DNA from: Faecalibacter bovis
GTDB taxonomy: Bacteria; Bacteroidota; Bacteroidia; Flavobacteriales; Weeksellaceae
NCBI RefSeq assembly: GCF_017948305.1
Contig: NZ_CP072842.1
Coordinates: 1,466,001-1,530,000 of the forward strand
Direction: 5' to 3'
Length of the DNA: 64,000 nt
Shown here: positions 47,018 through 56,694 of the stretch, piece by piece
How positions within the stretch are numbered: position 1 is the first letter of the stretch
Layout of the letters: each line of letters opens with the position of its first letter
The notes under the pieces: generated by a model
Database searches by the model: none
What the model saw: only the letters and a program-made list of their open reading frames with translations
Told to the model about the DNA's origin: nothing
Translations under genes and position numbers: made by a program

Positions 47018-47434
47018 ATGGGATCTAGAAAGAGATTAAGTAATGAAAAAATCAAAGAAGCTAAAAAAGAAATAGCTTCTGCGAAATTAAATAATGTTCC
47101 TACATCTCCTCGTAAGATGAGATTAGTTACTGATATCATCCGTGGGGTTGAAATTCAAAAAGCTTTAGGTATTTTAAAATACACTAAAAATCACGCATCT
47201 ATCCGTTTAGAGAAATTGTTATTAAGCGCAATCGCTAACTGGCAAGTTAAAAACGAAGGAGCTGATATTGAAGAAGCTGGTTTATATGTAAAAACTATCT
47301 CTGTTGATAGTGCACGCCAATTAAAAAGAATTCGTACTGCACCTCAAGGTAGAGCACACAGAATCAGAAAACGTTCAAACCACGTAACTTTGGTTTTAGG
47401 AACTAAGGAAGATAAACAAAAAGTACAAGATTAA
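47018..47434 (+). CDS. rplV: Ribosomal protein L22
   Basis: L22 spans the 50S and its hairpin lines the exit tunnel. The 138-residue protein has an N-terminal extension of about 25 residues ([18 protein letters not shown]) before the usual core start at [18 protein letters not shown]. The tunnel hairpin lies near [19 protein letters not shown]. The extension is of the kind seen in Bacteroidota. Confidence 0.96.
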   Translation: MGSRKRLSNEKIKEAKKEIASAKLNNVPTSPRKMRLVTDIIRGVEIQKALGILKYTKNHASIRLEKLLLSAIANWQVKNEGADIEEAGLYVKTISVDSARQLKRIRTAPQGRAHRIRKRSNHVTLVLGTKEDKQKVQD

Positions 47435-47438
47435 GAAT

Positions 47439-48158
47439 ATGGGACAAAAGACTAATCCAATCGGAAATCGTTTAGGAATCATCAGAGGATGGGATTCTAA
47501 CTGGTACGGTGGAAACGACTATGGTGATAAAATTGCTGAAGATGCGAAAATTCGTACTTACTTAAGAGCACGTTTATCTAAAGCCGGAGTTTCTCGTATT
47601 TACATTGATCGTACTTTAAAATTAGTTACTGTAACTGTAACTACTGCTCGTCCAGGTATCATTATTGGTAAAGGTGGACAAGAGGTTGATAAATTAAAAG
47701 AAGAGTTAAAGAAAATCACTGGTAAAGAGGTTCAAATTAATATCTTCGAAATTAAGAGACCAGAATTAGATGCAATCTTAGTAGGTGATAGTATCGCTCG
47801 TCAAATTGAGAATCGTATTTCTTACCGTCGTGCAATTAAAATGGCAATCACTTCTGCAATGAGAATGAACGCTGAAGGTATCAAAGTTCAAATCTCTGGA
47901 CGTTTAAACGGAGCTGAAATGGCACGTTCTGAAACTTACAAAGATGGACGTATTCCTTTATCTACATTCCGTGCAGATATTGACTACCACATTTCAGAAG
48001 CTCACACAACTTACGGTCGTTTAGGGATCAAAGTGTGGATCATGAAAGGAGAGGTATATGGTAAGAGAGAATTATCTCCATTAGTTGGATTACAAAAGAA
48101 ACAAAAGAAATCTGACAACAGAAAAGGAGGTGAAAGATCTAATAATAGAAAGCGATAA
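47439..48158 (+). CDS. rpsC: Ribosomal protein S3
   Basis: S3 lines the mRNA entry channel. The 239-residue protein begins [21 protein letters not shown], has the KH-type [20 protein letters not shown], and the C-terminal domain with [14 protein letters not shown]. The C-terminal tail is Lys/Arg-rich with an Asn-Arg-Lys ending. Confidence 0.98.
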   Translation: MGQKTNPIGNRLGIIRGWDSNWYGGNDYGDKIAEDAKIRTYLRARLSKAGVSRIYIDRTLKLVTVTVTTARPGIIIGKGGQEVDKLKEELKKITGKEVQINIFEIKRPELDAILVGDSIARQIENRISYRRAIKMAITSAMRMNAEGIKVQISGRLNGAEMARSETYKDGRIPLSTFRADIDYHISEAHTTYGRLGIKVWIMKGEVYGKRELSPLVGLQKKQKKSDNRKGGERSNNRKR

Positions 48159-48193
48159 TTTAGTTTTAAACTAACATAAAGAATTAAGTAGAT

Positions 48194-48613
48194 ATGTTAT
48201 CACCGAGAAGAGTAAAATTTAGAAAAACCCAAAAAGGTAAGATGAAAGGTGTTTCTCACAGAGGAACAGAATTAGCTTACGGGACTTTCGGGATCAAATC
48301 TTTAGACGAAGCGTTTATTACAGCTCGTCAAATCGAGGCAGCTCGTATTGCAGCTACTCGTTTCATGAAGAGAGAGGGTCAATTATGGATTAAAATATTT
48401 CCAGATAAACCAATTACTAAGAAACCAGCAGAGGTACGTATGGGTAAAGGTAAAGGTGCTCCAGAATATTGGGTAGCTCCAGTTCAACCAGGACGTATTA
48501 TTTTCGAAGTAGGAGGTGTGCCATTAGAGGTTGCTACTGAAGCATTGCGTTTAGCGGCTCAGAAATTACCTGTTAAGACTAAGTTTATCGTTGCACGTGA
48601 TTTCCAAAATTAA
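48194..48613 (+). CDS. rplP: Ribosomal protein L16
   Basis: L16 helps place A-site tRNA on the 50S. The 139-residue protein begins [19 protein letters not shown] and has [26 protein letters not shown] (quoted core [10 protein letters not shown]). The 35-base gap after rpsC is the widest in this part of the operon and shows no terminator. Confidence 0.98.
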   Translation: MLSPRRVKFRKTQKGKMKGVSHRGTELAYGTFGIKSLDEAFITARQIEAARIAATRFMKREGQLWIKIFPDKPITKKPAEVRMGKGKGAPEYWVAPVQPGRIIFEVGGVPLEVATEALRLAAQKLPVKTKFIVARDFQN

Positions 48614-48637
48614 TTAATTAAAAAAAATTAAGAAAAA

Positions 48638-48826
48638 ATGAAAGCAGCAGATATCAGAAATCTAAGCGTAGAGGAGATTAAAGCTAAATTAGCTGAAGAA
48701 CAAGCAAACTACGATTCGTTAAAATTAACAAACGCAGTTTCTCCTGTAGGAAATCCAATCGGTATTAGAGACTTACGCAGAACAATTGCACGTCTTCAAA
48801 CTGTATTAAACGAAAAACAATCATAA
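48638..48826 (+). CDS. rpmC: Ribosomal protein L29
   Basis: L29 is a small two-helix protein near the tunnel exit. The 62-residue product begins MKAADIRNLSVEEIKAKL and ends with IRDLRRTIARLQTVLNEK, the family's helix pair. Position between L16 and S17 confirms it. Confidence 0.96.
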   Translation: MKAADIRNLSVEEIKAKLAEEQANYDSLKLTNAVSPVGNPIGIRDLRRTIARLQTVLNEKQS

Positions 48827-48842
48827 CAGTAATCTGTAACTG

Positions 48843-49097
48843 ATGGAAAGAAATTTAAGAAAAGAAAGAATTGGTTTAGTTACTTCAAACAAAATGGATA
48901 AAACCATTGTAGTAGCTGAAACTAAAAAGCAAAAGCACCCATTCTATGGGAAATTCGTTGTAAAAACGAAAAAATATACAGCGCACGACGAATCTAACGA
49001 GTGTAACGAAGGTGACACTGTGCGTATCATGGAAACTCGTCCTTTGTCTAAAAACAAAAGATGGAGATTAGTAGAAATTATTGAAAGAGCTAAATAA
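48843..49097 (+). CDS. rpsQ: Ribosomal protein S17
   Basis: S17 is an OB-fold primary binder of 16S rRNA. The 84-residue protein begins [21 protein letters not shown] and has [19 protein letters not shown] and [15 protein letters not shown]. Confidence 0.98.
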   Translation: MERNLRKERIGLVTSNKMDKTIVVAETKKQKHPFYGKFVVKTKKYTAHDESNECNEGDTVRIMETRPLSKNKRWRLVEIIERAK

Positions 49098-49105
49098 TAT
49101 AAGTT

Positions 49106-49474
49106 ATGTTACAACAAGAATCTAGATTAAAAGTTGCAGATAACACAGGAGCTCGTGAAGCATTAGTAATCCGCGTTTTAGGTGGTACTAAGAGAAGATA
49201 CGCATCAGTTGGTGACAAAATCGTAGTTGCTATTAAAGATGCAACTCCAAACGGAAACGTTAAGAAGGGTGCTGTATCTAAAGCTGTTGTAGTTAGAACT
49301 AAGAAAGAAGTTCGTAGAAAAGACGGTTCATATATCCGTTTCGACGATAATGCTTGTGTATTATTAAATACTCAAGGTGAGATGCGTGGTACTCGTGTAT
49401 TCGGTCCAGTAGCTCGTGAATTACGTGATAAAGAGTATATGAAAATTGTATCATTAGCCCCAGAGGTATTATAA
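49106..49474 (+). CDS. rplN: Ribosomal protein L14
   Basis: L14 makes a 50S-30S bridge. The 122-residue protein begins [20 protein letters not shown] and has the conserved [21 protein letters not shown] and [13 protein letters not shown]. Confidence 0.98.
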   Translation: MLQQESRLKVADNTGAREALVIRVLGGTKRRYASVGDKIVVAIKDATPNGNVKKGAVSKAVVVRTKKEVRRKDGSYIRFDDNACVLLNTQGEMRGTRVFGPVARELRDKEYMKIVSLAPEVL

Positions 49475-49483
49475 TATAACAAC

Positions 49484-49798
49484 ATGGCAAAGTTAAAAAT
49501 TAAAAAAGGAGACAAAGTAGTCGTATTATCAGGTTCTTCTAAAGGACAAACTGGTACTGTGTTACGCGTATTCCCTGACAAAGCTAAAGCTATCGTTGAA
49601 GGGGTTAATATTGCAAAAAAACGTGTAAAGCCAAGCGCACAAAATCCACAAGGTGGAGTTGTAGAGAAAGAAGCTCAAATCTATTTATGTAAATTGGCTT
49701 TAGTTGATCCAGAAACTGGAAAACCAACGAAAGTTGCTGTCAAAGTTGAAGGTGATAAAAAAGTAAGAATTGCTAAAAAATCAGGTAAAGCTATCTAA
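49484..49798 (+). CDS. rplX: Ribosomal protein L24
   Basis: L24 starts 50S assembly. The 104-residue protein has the KOW motif [20 protein letters not shown] near the N-terminus and [23 protein letters not shown]. Confidence 0.98.
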   Translation: MAKLKIKKGDKVVVLSGSSKGQTGTVLRVFPDKAKAIVEGVNIAKKRVKPSAQNPQGGVVEKEAQIYLCKLALVDPETGKPTKVAVKVEGDKKVRIAKKSGKAI

Positions 49799-49800
49799 TC

Positions 49801-50364
49801 ATGAGTACAACTAAATACACACCTCGTCCGCAGGTTAAATATAAAGAAGAGATTGTATCTGCTTTAATGGAAGAGTTTGGATACAAATCTATTATGCAAG
49901 TTCCTAAATTAGAGAAAATTGTTTTATCTCAAGGTTTAGGTGCTGCAACAGCTGATAAAAAAATCGTTGATTACGCTATCGAAGAGTTAGAATTAATCAC
50001 AGGTCAAAAAGCAGTTGGAACTATCTCTAAGAAAGATGAGGCAGCTTTCAAATTACGTAAAGGAATGCCAATTGGGGCAAAAGTTACTTTACGTGGTGAG
50101 AAAATGTACGAATTTTTAGAGCGTTTAGTTTCAGCATCTTTACCTCGTGTACGTGACTTTAGCGGTATTTCAGCTACAGGTTTTGATGGTAGAGGTAACT
50201 ATAACTTAGGTATCAAAGAACAAATCATCTTCCCTGAGATTAATATTGATAAAATCAAGAAAATTCAAGGTTTAGATATTACTTTCGTAACATCTGCTAA
50301 CACAGATAAGGAAGCTAAATCTTTATTAACTAAGTTCGGTTTACCATTTACTAAAGAAAATTAA
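49801..50364 (+). CDS. rplE: Ribosomal protein L5
   Basis: L5 binds 5S rRNA in the 50S central protuberance. The 187-residue protein has the family blocks [41 protein letters not shown] and [20 protein letters not shown]. It begins 3 bases after L24. Confidence 0.98.
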   Translation: MSTTKYTPRPQVKYKEEIVSALMEEFGYKSIMQVPKLEKIVLSQGLGAATADKKIVDYAIEELELITGQKAVGTISKKDEAAFKLRKGMPIGAKVTLRGEKMYEFLERLVSASLPRVRDFSGISATGFDGRGNYNLGIKEQIIFPEINIDKIKKIQGLDITFVTSANTDKEAKSLLTKFGLPFTKEN

Positions 50365-50367
50365 GCT

Positions 50368-50637
50368 ATGGCTAAAGAATCAATGAAAGCGCGTGAGCGC
50401 AAAAGAGAGGCATTGGTAGCTAAATATGCTGCTAAACGTCAAGCTTTATTAGAAGCTGGTGACTACGATGCTTTACAAAAATTACCTAAAAACGCTTCAC
50501 CAGTACGTTTACACAACCGTTGTAAATTAACTGGACGTCCAAGAGGATACATGAGAACTTTCGGGATCTCTCGTGTAACTTTCCGTGAGATGGCTAACGA
50601 AGGGTTAATCCCAGGTGTTAAAAAAGCTTCTTGGTAA
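50368..50637 (+). CDS. rpsN: Ribosomal protein S14, zinc-free long form
   Basis: S14 is a 30S head protein. The 89-residue product begins [19 protein letters not shown] and ends [24 protein letters not shown]. It is the long type without the C-x2-C ... C-x2-C zinc site of short S14. It is the last gene before a terminator that splits the spc operon. Confidence 0.97.
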   Translation: MAKESMKARERKREALVAKYAAKRQALLEAGDYDALQKLPKNASPVRLHNRCKLTGRPRGYMRTFGISRVTFREMANEGLIPGVKKASW

Positions 50638-50660
50638 TCTACCAATAGTTTTATAAATAT

Positions 50661-50692
50661 AAATCCTTACTCGCAAGAGTAAGGATTTTTTT
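50661..50692 (+). terminator. Intrinsic terminator between rpsN and rpsH
   Basis: AAATCCTTACTC / GAGTAAGGATTT perfect 12-bp stem closed by a GCAA loop and followed by a T run, 23 bases after the rpsN stop. Confidence 0.92.
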
Positions 50693-50789
50693 ATTTATAC
50701 AGTTTTGTATTTTTTTGACTGTAAAACGGTTACTACAAACCAAAATAATTATTTTATTGGTTGATATAGTTTTATTTAAAAAAAAGATA

Positions 50790-50797
50790 TATATTTG
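50790..50797 (+). promoter_or_regulatory. -7 promoter element before rpsH
   Basis: TATATTTG matches TAnnTTTG. It follows the terminator by about 100 AT-rich bases and predicts a start near 50804 and a leader of about 73 bases. The -33 element is not clear. Confidence 0.6.
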
Positions 50798-50801
50798 CAA
50801 C

Positions 50802-50859
50802 CCAAATGCATAGTGCATTTTGGTCAAGTTTAATTTTAAAAGTAGGGCTTTAAGCTCTA
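50802..50859 (+). promoter_or_regulatory. Structured leader of rpsH with two hairpins
   Basis: The first hairpin pairs CCAAATGCA (from 50802) with TGCATTTTGG around a TAG loop, with one bulged base. The second pairs TAGGGCT with AGCTCTA around TTA (about 50843-50859). Neither is followed by a T run. Feedback control by a ribosomal protein such as S8 is possible but inferred. Confidence 0.4.
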
Positions 50860-50876
50860 TACTATAGAATTATTTT

Positions 50877-51278
50877 ATGTATACAGATCCAATTTCAGAT
50901 TTTCTAACTCGTGTTAGAAATGCAATGATGGCGGGACACAAAGTTGTTGAAATCCCAGCATCAAAAATTAAAAAAGAGATCACTAAGATCTTATTTGAAC
51001 AAGGTTACATCTTAAACTACAAATTTGAAGGACAAGATCAACCTCAAGGAACAATCAAAATCGCTTTAAAGTACGACAAAGTATCTAAAGAGCCAGCTAT
51101 TCGTAAAATCAAGAGAGCTTCTACTCCAGGTTTACGTCAGTACGCAGGAGCAAAAGAATTACCTCGTGTATTAAACGGTTTAGGTATTGCTATTGTTTCT
51201 ACTTCTAAAGGAGTAATGACTGACAAACAAGCTCGTCAAGAGAATGTAGGTGGTGAGGTATTATGTTTTGTTTACTAA
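50877..51278 (+). CDS. rpsH: Ribosomal protein S8
   Basis: S8 is a primary 16S rRNA binder and in E. coli represses the spc operon. The 133-residue protein begins [20 protein letters not shown] and ends with [26 protein letters not shown]. It opens the second half of the spc cluster here, under its own promoter. Confidence 0.98.
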   Translation: MYTDPISDFLTRVRNAMMAGHKVVEIPASKIKKEITKILFEQGYILNYKFEGQDQPQGTIKIALKYDKVSKEPAIRKIKRASTPGLRQYAGAKELPRVLNGLGIAIVSTSKGVMTDKQARQENVGGEVLCFVY

Positions 51279-51297
51279 TATTTAAAAGCAAGTAATT

Positions 51298-51843
51298 ATG
51301 TCAAGAATAGGAAAAGCAACAATAAATATCCCAACTTCTGCAACTGTAGAATTTGCTAACAATGTTGTAACTGTAAAAGGAAACAATATTGAGATGACTC
51401 AAACTTTAAAACAAGGATTCGAAGTTACTATCGAGGAAGGAGTTTTATCAGTAGTTCGTCCATCTGATTCTAAAGAAGATAGATCTTTACACGGATTATA
51501 CCGCGCATTAATCAATAACATGATTATCGGTGTAACTGAAGGATTCAAAAAACAATTAGAATTAGTAGGGGTTGGATACAGAGCATCAAACCAAGGTCAG
51601 AAATTAGATTTATCTTTAGGTTTCTCTCACAACATCTTAATGGAAATTCCTGCTGAAGTAAAAGTTGAAACTTTAACTGAAAAAGGTAAAAACCCAATCA
51701 TTACATTATCTTCTCACGACAACCAATTATTAGGTATGATCGTTGCGAAAATTAGAGGTTTCCGTAAGCCAGAACCATACAAAGGAAAAGGTATCAAGTT
51801 CGTAGGAGAAATTATTAGAAGAAAAGCAGGTAAATCTGCATAA
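51298..51843 (+). CDS. rplF: Ribosomal protein L6
   Basis: L6 lies near the factor-binding site of the 50S. The 181-residue protein has MSRIGKATINIPTSATVEF and the C-terminal FRKPEPYKGKGIKFVGEIIRRKAGK block. Confidence 0.98.
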   Translation: MSRIGKATINIPTSATVEFANNVVTVKGNNIEMTQTLKQGFEVTIEEGVLSVVRPSDSKEDRSLHGLYRALINNMIIGVTEGFKKQLELVGVGYRASNQGQKLDLSLGFSHNILMEIPAEVKVETLTEKGKNPIITLSSHDNQLLGMIVAKIRGFRKPEPYKGKGIKFVGEIIRRKAGKSA

Positions 51844-51856
51844 AAATCATTGAAAA

Positions 51857-52204
51857 ATGGCATTATCTAAGACAGAAAAAAGACAAAAAATAAAAAGACG
51901 CGTTCGTCGTAATATTTTTGGTACAGCTGAAAAACCTCGTTTATCAGTTTACCGTTCAAACAAAGAAATTTACGCTCAAATCATCGACGATAACTCAGGT
52001 GTAACTTTAGCTTCAGCTTCATCTCGTGAAGCAGGTGTTGAAGGAGCAAAAACTGAACAATCAACAACTGTTGGTAAAGCTTTAGCTGCGAAAGCAATCG
52101 CTAAAGGAATTGAAACTGTTGTTTTTGATCGTAACGGTTTCGTATATCATGGTAGAATCAAAGCTTTAGCTGAAGGTGCTAGAGAAGGTGGTTTAAAATT
52201 CTAA
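51857..52204 (+). CDS. rplR: Ribosomal protein L18
   Basis: L18 binds 5S rRNA. The 115-residue protein has the basic N-terminus [15 protein letters not shown], then [19 protein letters not shown], and [24 protein letters not shown] at the end. Confidence 0.97.
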   Translation: MALSKTEKRQKIKRRVRRNIFGTAEKPRLSVYRSNKEIYAQIIDDNSGVTLASASSREAGVEGAKTEQSTTVGKALAAKAIAKGIETVVFDRNGFVYHGRIKALAEGAREGGLKF

Positions 52205-52220
52205 AAAAAGAAAAGAAATT

Positions 52221-52745
52221 ATGTTAGGATTTAAAAACGTAGAAAGAGTAAAACCAACAGGTTTAGATTTAAAAGATCGTTTAGTTGGAGTTCAACGTGT
52301 TACTAAAGTAACAAAAGGAGGTAGAGCATTTGGTTTCTCTGCAATCGTAGTTGTAGGAGATGGTAACGGAGTAGTAGGTTACGGTTTAGGTAAATCTAAA
52401 GATGTAGCTTCAGCTATCGCTAAAGCAATCGAAGACGCTAAGAAAAACTTAGTACGTATTCCATTAGCAGGTAACACAATCCCTCACGAACAAGAAGCTC
52501 GTTTCGGTGGTGCGCAAGTATTCATCCGTCCAGCAGCAAAAGGTACTGGGGTAATTGCAGGTGGAACTGTACGTGCGGTATTAGAATCAGTAGGTGTTAA
52601 AGATGTATTATCTAAATCTAAAGGTTCTTCTAACCCTCACAATGCGGTTAAAGCATCTATGCGTACTTTATTAAGTTTACGTTCAGCTGAAACTATCGCT
52701 CGTCAAAGAGGTATTTCTGTAAGTAAAGTGTTCAACGGTCAATAA
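52221..52745 (+). CDS. rpsE: Ribosomal protein S5
   Basis: S5 shapes decoding accuracy. The 174-residue protein has [38 protein letters not shown] and the C-terminal domain with [12 protein letters not shown]. Position between L18 and L30 is canonical. Confidence 0.98.
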   Translation: MLGFKNVERVKPTGLDLKDRLVGVQRVTKVTKGGRAFGFSAIVVVGDGNGVVGYGLGKSKDVASAIAKAIEDAKKNLVRIPLAGNTIPHEQEARFGGAQVFIRPAAKGTGVIAGGTVRAVLESVGVKDVLSKSKGSSNPHNAVKASMRTLLSLRSAETIARQRGISVSKVFNGQ

Positions 52746-52753
52746 TTATTATC

Positions 52754-52930
52754 ATGAAAGTAAGAGTAAAACAAACACGTAGTGCTATCAACCGTGATAA
52801 ATCACAAAAAGCAACTTTAGTAGCTTTAGGATTAAAGAAGTTGAATCAAGTAGTTGAACACGAATCTACACCTCAAATTGAAGGGATGATCCGTAAAATT
52901 CAACACTTAGTAGTTGTAGAAAGAGCTTAA
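52754..52930 (+). CDS. rpmD: Ribosomal protein L30
   Basis: A short frame from ATG 52754 to TAA 52928-52930 encodes 58 residues. They start MKVRVKQTRSAINRDKSQKA and end IRKIQHLVVVERA. The L30 features TLVALGLKKLNQ and the closing strand are clear. It lies 8 bases after rpsE and 30 bases before rplO, the canonical position. Confidence 0.96.
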   Translation: MKVRVKQTRSAINRDKSQKATLVALGLKKLNQVVEHESTPQIEGMIRKIQHLVVVERA

Positions 52931-52960
52931 TCGCTTTAACCTTTTAAAACATTTTTAAAA

Positions 52961-53419
52961 ATGAATTTAAGTAATTTAAAACCAGCAGCTGGTTCAGTAA
53001 AAAATAAATTCCGTAAAGGTAGAGGTGAAGGTAGTGGAAACGGTTTAACTGCAGGTCGTGGACACAAAGGTGCTAAATCTCGTTCTGGTTATTCAAGAAA
53101 AATCGGATTCGAGGGTGGACAAATGCCTTTACAAAGACGTTTACCAAAATTTGGTTTCAAAAACATCAACCGTGTTGAGTACAAAGGAATCAATTTAGAT
53201 ACTATCCAAACTTTAGTTGATAACAACAAAATTACGGATACATTAAACAAAGAAACTTTAGTAGAGTTAGGATTAGCTCACAAAAACGACTTAGTTAAAA
53301 TCTTAGGTCGTGGTGAATTAACTGCTGCTGTTACTATTACTGCTGATAAATTTACTCAAACAGCTCAAGAAGCTATTGAGAAAGTTGGTGGTAAAGTTGA
53401 ATTAATTAACGCTAAGTAA
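52961..53419 (+). CDS. rplO: Ribosomal protein L15
   Basis: L15 is a late 50S assembly protein. The 152-residue protein has the Gly- and Arg-rich N-terminal tail ([20 protein letters not shown]) followed by [17 protein letters not shown]. It ends 13 bases before secY. Confidence 0.98.
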   Translation: MNLSNLKPAAGSVKNKFRKGRGEGSGNGLTAGRGHKGAKSRSGYSRKIGFEGGQMPLQRRLPKFGFKNINRVEYKGINLDTIQTLVDNNKITDTLNKETLVELGLAHKNDLVKILGRGELTAAVTITADKFTQTAQEAIEKVGGKVELINAK

Positions 53420-53432
53420 TATTTTTTTATAG

Positions 53433-54806
53433 ATGAAAGGGTTTATTCAGACCATAAAAAATATCTGGAGCATAAAAGAATTAAAGGAAAAGTTATTATT
53501 AACTTTTCTTTTAATTCTGGTTTATAGATTTGGTTCTTATATTCCGCTTCCAGGTGTCGATATTAACGAAGTAAATCGTTATGTTGCAGACCAAGCAAGT
53601 GCAAGTTCTGGAATTTTAGGATTATTAAACTCTTTTACCGGAGGTTCTTTTAGTAGAGCTTCCGTTTTGGCGTTAGGTATAATGCCATATATCTCTGCAT
53701 CAATTGTAGTGCAATTAATGGGATTAGCTGTACCTTATATACAAAAACTACAAAAAGAGGGGGAAAGCGGTAGAAACAAAGTAAATCAAATTACTCGTTG
53801 GTTAACAATCGGGATCTGTTTAGTACAGGCACCAGCTTATCTAACATTAGTTACATCGCAAATTTTACCTTATGACCCTTCATCACAGTATGCATTTTAT
53901 TTAGTTCCACCATCGAACTTTTGGTTCTGGTTTCCTTCAGTAATCATTTTAATTACAGGAACAGTCTTTTCGATGTGGATGGGAGAAAAAATTACAGACA
54001 AGGGAATTGGTAACGGGATTTCAATCTTAATTATGGTTGGTATCTTAGCTGATTTACCTCGTGCTATTTTAAATGCATTCGAAACTGATGCAAGTGGAGG
54101 AATCTTCTTCTTGTTAGAAATGTTAGGTTTAATCATTGTTATTGCATTATGTATTATGATTGTTGCAGCTGTGCGTAAAGTACCTGTACAATACGTAAGA
54201 AGAGCTCAAACATCAAGTAGTTCGTATATGAGATCTGTTACAGATTCTGTACGTTCTTACATTCCTTTAAAAGTGAATGCTGCTGGTGTAATGCCTATTA
54301 TCTTTGCACAAGCAATTATGTTTTTACCTGGTACGCTAGCAAGTTATGTTTTAGAGGACGACAGTGCACTAAAACAATTTTTTACCAAAATGGCAGATCC
54401 ATTTACGTTAGAGTATAATTTAATCTTCGGATTCTTAATTATTATCTTCACATATTTCTATACAGCGATTACAATTCCTGTAAACCAAATGGCTGAAGAC
54501 CTTAAACGTAACGGGGGAATTATCCCAGGAATCCGCCCAGGTAAAGAAACTGCAGATTTTTTAGATGAAATTTTATCAAAAATTACGTTACCTGGAGCAA
54601 TTTTATTAACTTTGCTTGCTGTTTTACCAGCGATCGTAAAATTATTAGGTGTTGATCAAAATTTAGCTATGTTCTTCGGAGGTACATCAATGTTAATTAT
54701 GGTTGGTGTTATTCTTGATACTGTGCAACAAATCAATACATATTTATTAAATCGTCGCTACGATGGATTAATGTCATCAGGTAGAACGTCAAGTGATATG
54801 GCTTAA
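53433..54806 (+). CDS. secY: Preprotein translocase subunit SecY
   Basis: SecY is the protein-conducting channel of the inner membrane. The 457-residue protein has ten helices. Early loop RFGSYIPLPGVD precedes the plug region, FSRASVLALGIMPYISASIVVQL marks helix 2, and the cytoplasmic loops carry KEGESGRNKVNQITRW and RPGKETADFLDEILSKITLPG. The end DGLMSSGRTSSDMA is short and polar. The map gene (methionine aminopeptidase), found after secY in many bacteria, is absent; infA follows 12 bases later. Confidence 0.97.
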   Translation: MKGFIQTIKNIWSIKELKEKLLLTFLLILVYRFGSYIPLPGVDINEVNRYVADQASASSGILGLLNSFTGGSFSRASVLALGIMPYISASIVVQLMGLAVPYIQKLQKEGESGRNKVNQITRWLTIGICLVQAPAYLTLVTSQILPYDPSSQYAFYLVPPSNFWFWFPSVIILITGTVFSMWMGEKITDKGIGNGISILIMVGILADLPRAILNAFETDASGGIFFLLEMLGLIIVIALCIMIVAAVRKVPVQYVRRAQTSSSSYMRSVTDSVRSYIPLKVNAAGVMPIIFAQAIMFLPGTLASYVLEDDSALKQFFTKMADPFTLEYNLIFGFLIIIFTYFYTAITIPVNQMAEDLKRNGGIIPGIRPGKETADFLDEILSKITLPGAILLTLLAVLPAIVKLLGVDQNLAMFFGGTSMLIMVGVILDTVQQINTYLLNRRYDGLMSSGRTSSDMA

Positions 54807-54818
54807 TTTATATAAAAA

Positions 54819-55034
54819 ATGGCTAAAACAAAACATATAGAACAAGACGGAACTATTACAGAATCATTGTCAAATGCAATGTTCCGTGTTGAATTAGAAA
54901 ATGGGCATGTCGTGACATGTAATATTTCTGGTAAGATGCGTATGCACTATATTAAATTATTACCAGGAGACCGAGTGAAAATCGAGATGTCTCCGTATGA
55001 TTTAAGTAAAGGGCGCATTTCATATCGTTACTAA
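54819..55034 (+). CDS. infA: Translation initiation factor IF-1
   Basis: IF-1 is a small OB-fold protein that binds the A site during initiation. The 71-residue product begins [22 protein letters not shown], has [24 protein letters not shown] and ends [14 protein letters not shown], a full-length match. Confidence 0.98.
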   Translation: MAKTKHIEQDGTITESLSNAMFRVELENGHVVTCNISGKMRMHYIKLLPGDRVKIEMSPYDLSKGRISYRY

Positions 55035-55062
55035 TAAATTAAAGATATTAATAATGACTGGA

Positions 55063-55093
55063 GATAGAGTTAATAGGCGATATTAGCTCTATC
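55063..55093 (+). promoter_or_regulatory. Strong hairpin between infA and rpmJ, possible regulatory leader of the alpha genes
   Basis: GATAGAGTTAATA (55063-55075) pairs with TATTAGCTCTATC (55081-55093), 13 bp with one G-U, closed by GGCGA. No T run follows, so it is not an ordinary terminator, and it sits 25 bases ahead of the rpmJ start. Such a structure before the L36-S13-S11-S4 genes suggests control by a ribosomal protein, or protection of the mRNA after cleavage. The role is inferred. Confidence 0.6.
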
Positions 55094-55117
55094 GGATTAT
55101 AGATAAATTTTATAAAG

Positions 55118-55234
55118 ATGAAAATTAGAGCATCCATTAAAAAGAGAAGCGCTGACTGTAAAATTGTACGTCGTAAAGGACGTTTGTATGTGATCAACAA
55201 AAAGAATCCTAAGTTTAAACAAAGACAAGGTTAA
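55118..55234 (+). CDS. rpmJ: Ribosomal protein L36, degenerate zinc site
   Basis: A short frame from ATG 55118 to TAA 55232-55234 encodes 38 residues starting [20 protein letters not shown] and ending KFKQRQG. It is plainly L36. Of the usual C-x2-C-x12-C-x4-H zinc ligands only Cys14 remains; the other positions are Ser11, Asn27 and Phe32. It should therefore be a zinc-independent form. It opens the alpha operon genes and precedes rpsM by 12 bases. Confidence 0.96.
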   Translation: MKIRASIKKRSADCKIVRRKGRLYVINKKNPKFKQRQG

Positions 55235-55246
55235 TTATTTAGAATT

Positions 55247-55624
55247 ATGGCAAGAATTTCAGGTGTAGATTTACCTAAAAACAAAAGAGGGGTAATCGGA
55301 CTTACATACATTTACGGTATTGGTAGAAGTACAGCTTCTAAAATTTTAGCTGAGAATAATATCTCAGAAGATACAAAAGTTAGCGAATGGACTGACGAGG
55401 AAATCAATGGTATCCGTACGTCAATCAACGACAACGTTAAAGTTGAAGGGGAATTACGTTCAGAAATCCAATTAAACATCAAACGTTTAATGGACATCGG
55501 ATGTCAAAGAGGTATTCGTCACAGATTAGGTTTACCTTTACGTGGTCAAAGAACTAAAAACAACTCACGTACAAGAAAAGGTAAAAAGAAAACAGTTGCT
55601 AACAAGAAAAAAGCCACTAAATAA
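55247..55624 (+). CDS. rpsM: Ribosomal protein S13
   Basis: S13 makes bridges from the 30S head to the 50S. The 125-residue protein begins [21 protein letters not shown] and has the conserved [25 protein letters not shown] (core [13 protein letters not shown]). Confidence 0.98.
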   Translation: MARISGVDLPKNKRGVIGLTYIYGIGRSTASKILAENNISEDTKVSEWTDEEINGIRTSINDNVKVEGELRSEIQLNIKRLMDIGCQRGIRHRLGLPLRGQRTKNNSRTRKGKKKTVANKKKATK

Positions 55625-55634
55625 TAAGTAGATC

Positions 55635-56024
55635 ATGGCAAAAAATCAAAAAGTAGTTAAGAAAAGAAAAGTAGTTGTTGAAGCTACTGGACAAGCTCAT
55701 ATTCAAGCATCGTTCAACAATGTTATTGTTACATTAACTAACAAAAACGGTGAAGTAATCTCTTGGTCTTCTGCAGGTAAAATGGGATTCCGTGGTTCTA
55801 AAAAGAACACTCCATACGCTGCTCAAGTAGCTGCTCAAGATGCTGCAACAGTAGCATACGAAGCAGGTTTAAGAAGAGTTAAGGTATTTGTTAAAGGACC
55901 AGGTCAAGGTCGTGAGTCTGCTATTAGAACTATTCACAACGGAGGGATTGAAGTTTCTGAAATCGTTGACGTTACTCCATTACCACACAATGGATGTCGT
56001 CCTCCTAAAAAGAGAAGAGTATAA
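55635..56024 (+). CDS. rpsK: Ribosomal protein S11
   Basis: S11 lies on the 30S platform near the mRNA. The 129-residue protein has [37 protein letters not shown] and the end [10 protein letters not shown]. It directly follows rpsM. Confidence 0.98.
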   Translation: MAKNQKVVKKRKVVVEATGQAHIQASFNNVIVTLTNKNGEVISWSSAGKMGFRGSKKNTPYAAQVAAQDAATVAYEAGLRRVKVFVKGPGQGRESAIRTIHNGGIEVSEIVDVTPLPHNGCRPPKKRRV

Positions 56025-56069
56025 TTTATTTTTCTTTATTTAAACATTTAATTTTAATAGTAAAAAATC

Positions 56070-56672
56070 ATGGCAAGATATACAGGACCAAAAACTAAAA
56101 TTGCAAGAAAATTTGGACAACCAATTTTCGGAGATGATAAATCTTTTGAGAAAAAGAAATACGCTCCAGGGCAACACGGGCCAAACAAAAGAAGAGCTAA
56201 AAAATCTGAGTATGCTATCCAATTAGCAGAAAAACAAAAAGCTAAATATACATACGGTATCTTAGAGCGTCAATTCGCTAACTTATACAAGAAAGCAAAT
56301 GCATCTAAAGGTATTACAGGTGATGTTTTATTACAATTATGTGAGTCTCGTTTAGACAATGTAGTTTACCGTTTAGGTATTGCTAATTCTCGTGCTTTCG
56401 CTCGTCAATTAGTTTCTCACAAACACGTTACTGTTAACGGTGAAGTTGTAAATATACCATCTTACCAATTAAAAGCTGGTGATGTTATTGCAGTTAGAGA
56501 AAAATCTAAATCTTTAACTCCTATCACTAACTCTTTACACGCACGTAAAGAATATGATTGGTTAGTTTGGAATGATGAGCAATTATCAGGAACTTTCACA
56601 AAAGCTCCAGAAAGAGTTCAAATCCCAGAAGATATTAAAGAGCAATTAATCGTCGAGTTATATTCTAAATAA
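56070..56672 (+). CDS. rpsD: Ribosomal protein S4
   Basis: S4 is a primary 16S rRNA binder and, in other bacteria, represses the alpha operon. The 200-residue protein has [35 protein letters not shown] and the S4-type RNA-binding segment [25 protein letters not shown]. It is of the zinc-free type. It may be the ligand of the hairpin ahead of rpmJ. Confidence 0.98.
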   Translation: MARYTGPKTKIARKFGQPIFGDDKSFEKKKYAPGQHGPNKRRAKKSEYAIQLAEKQKAKYTYGILERQFANLYKKANASKGITGDVLLQLCESRLDNVVYRLGIANSRAFARQLVSHKHVTVNGEVVNIPSYQLKAGDVIAVREKSKSLTPITNSLHARKEYDWLVWNDEQLSGTFTKAPERVQIPEDIKEQLIVELYSK

Positions 56673-56694
56673 ACCTTAAAATCAGACTAATAAA

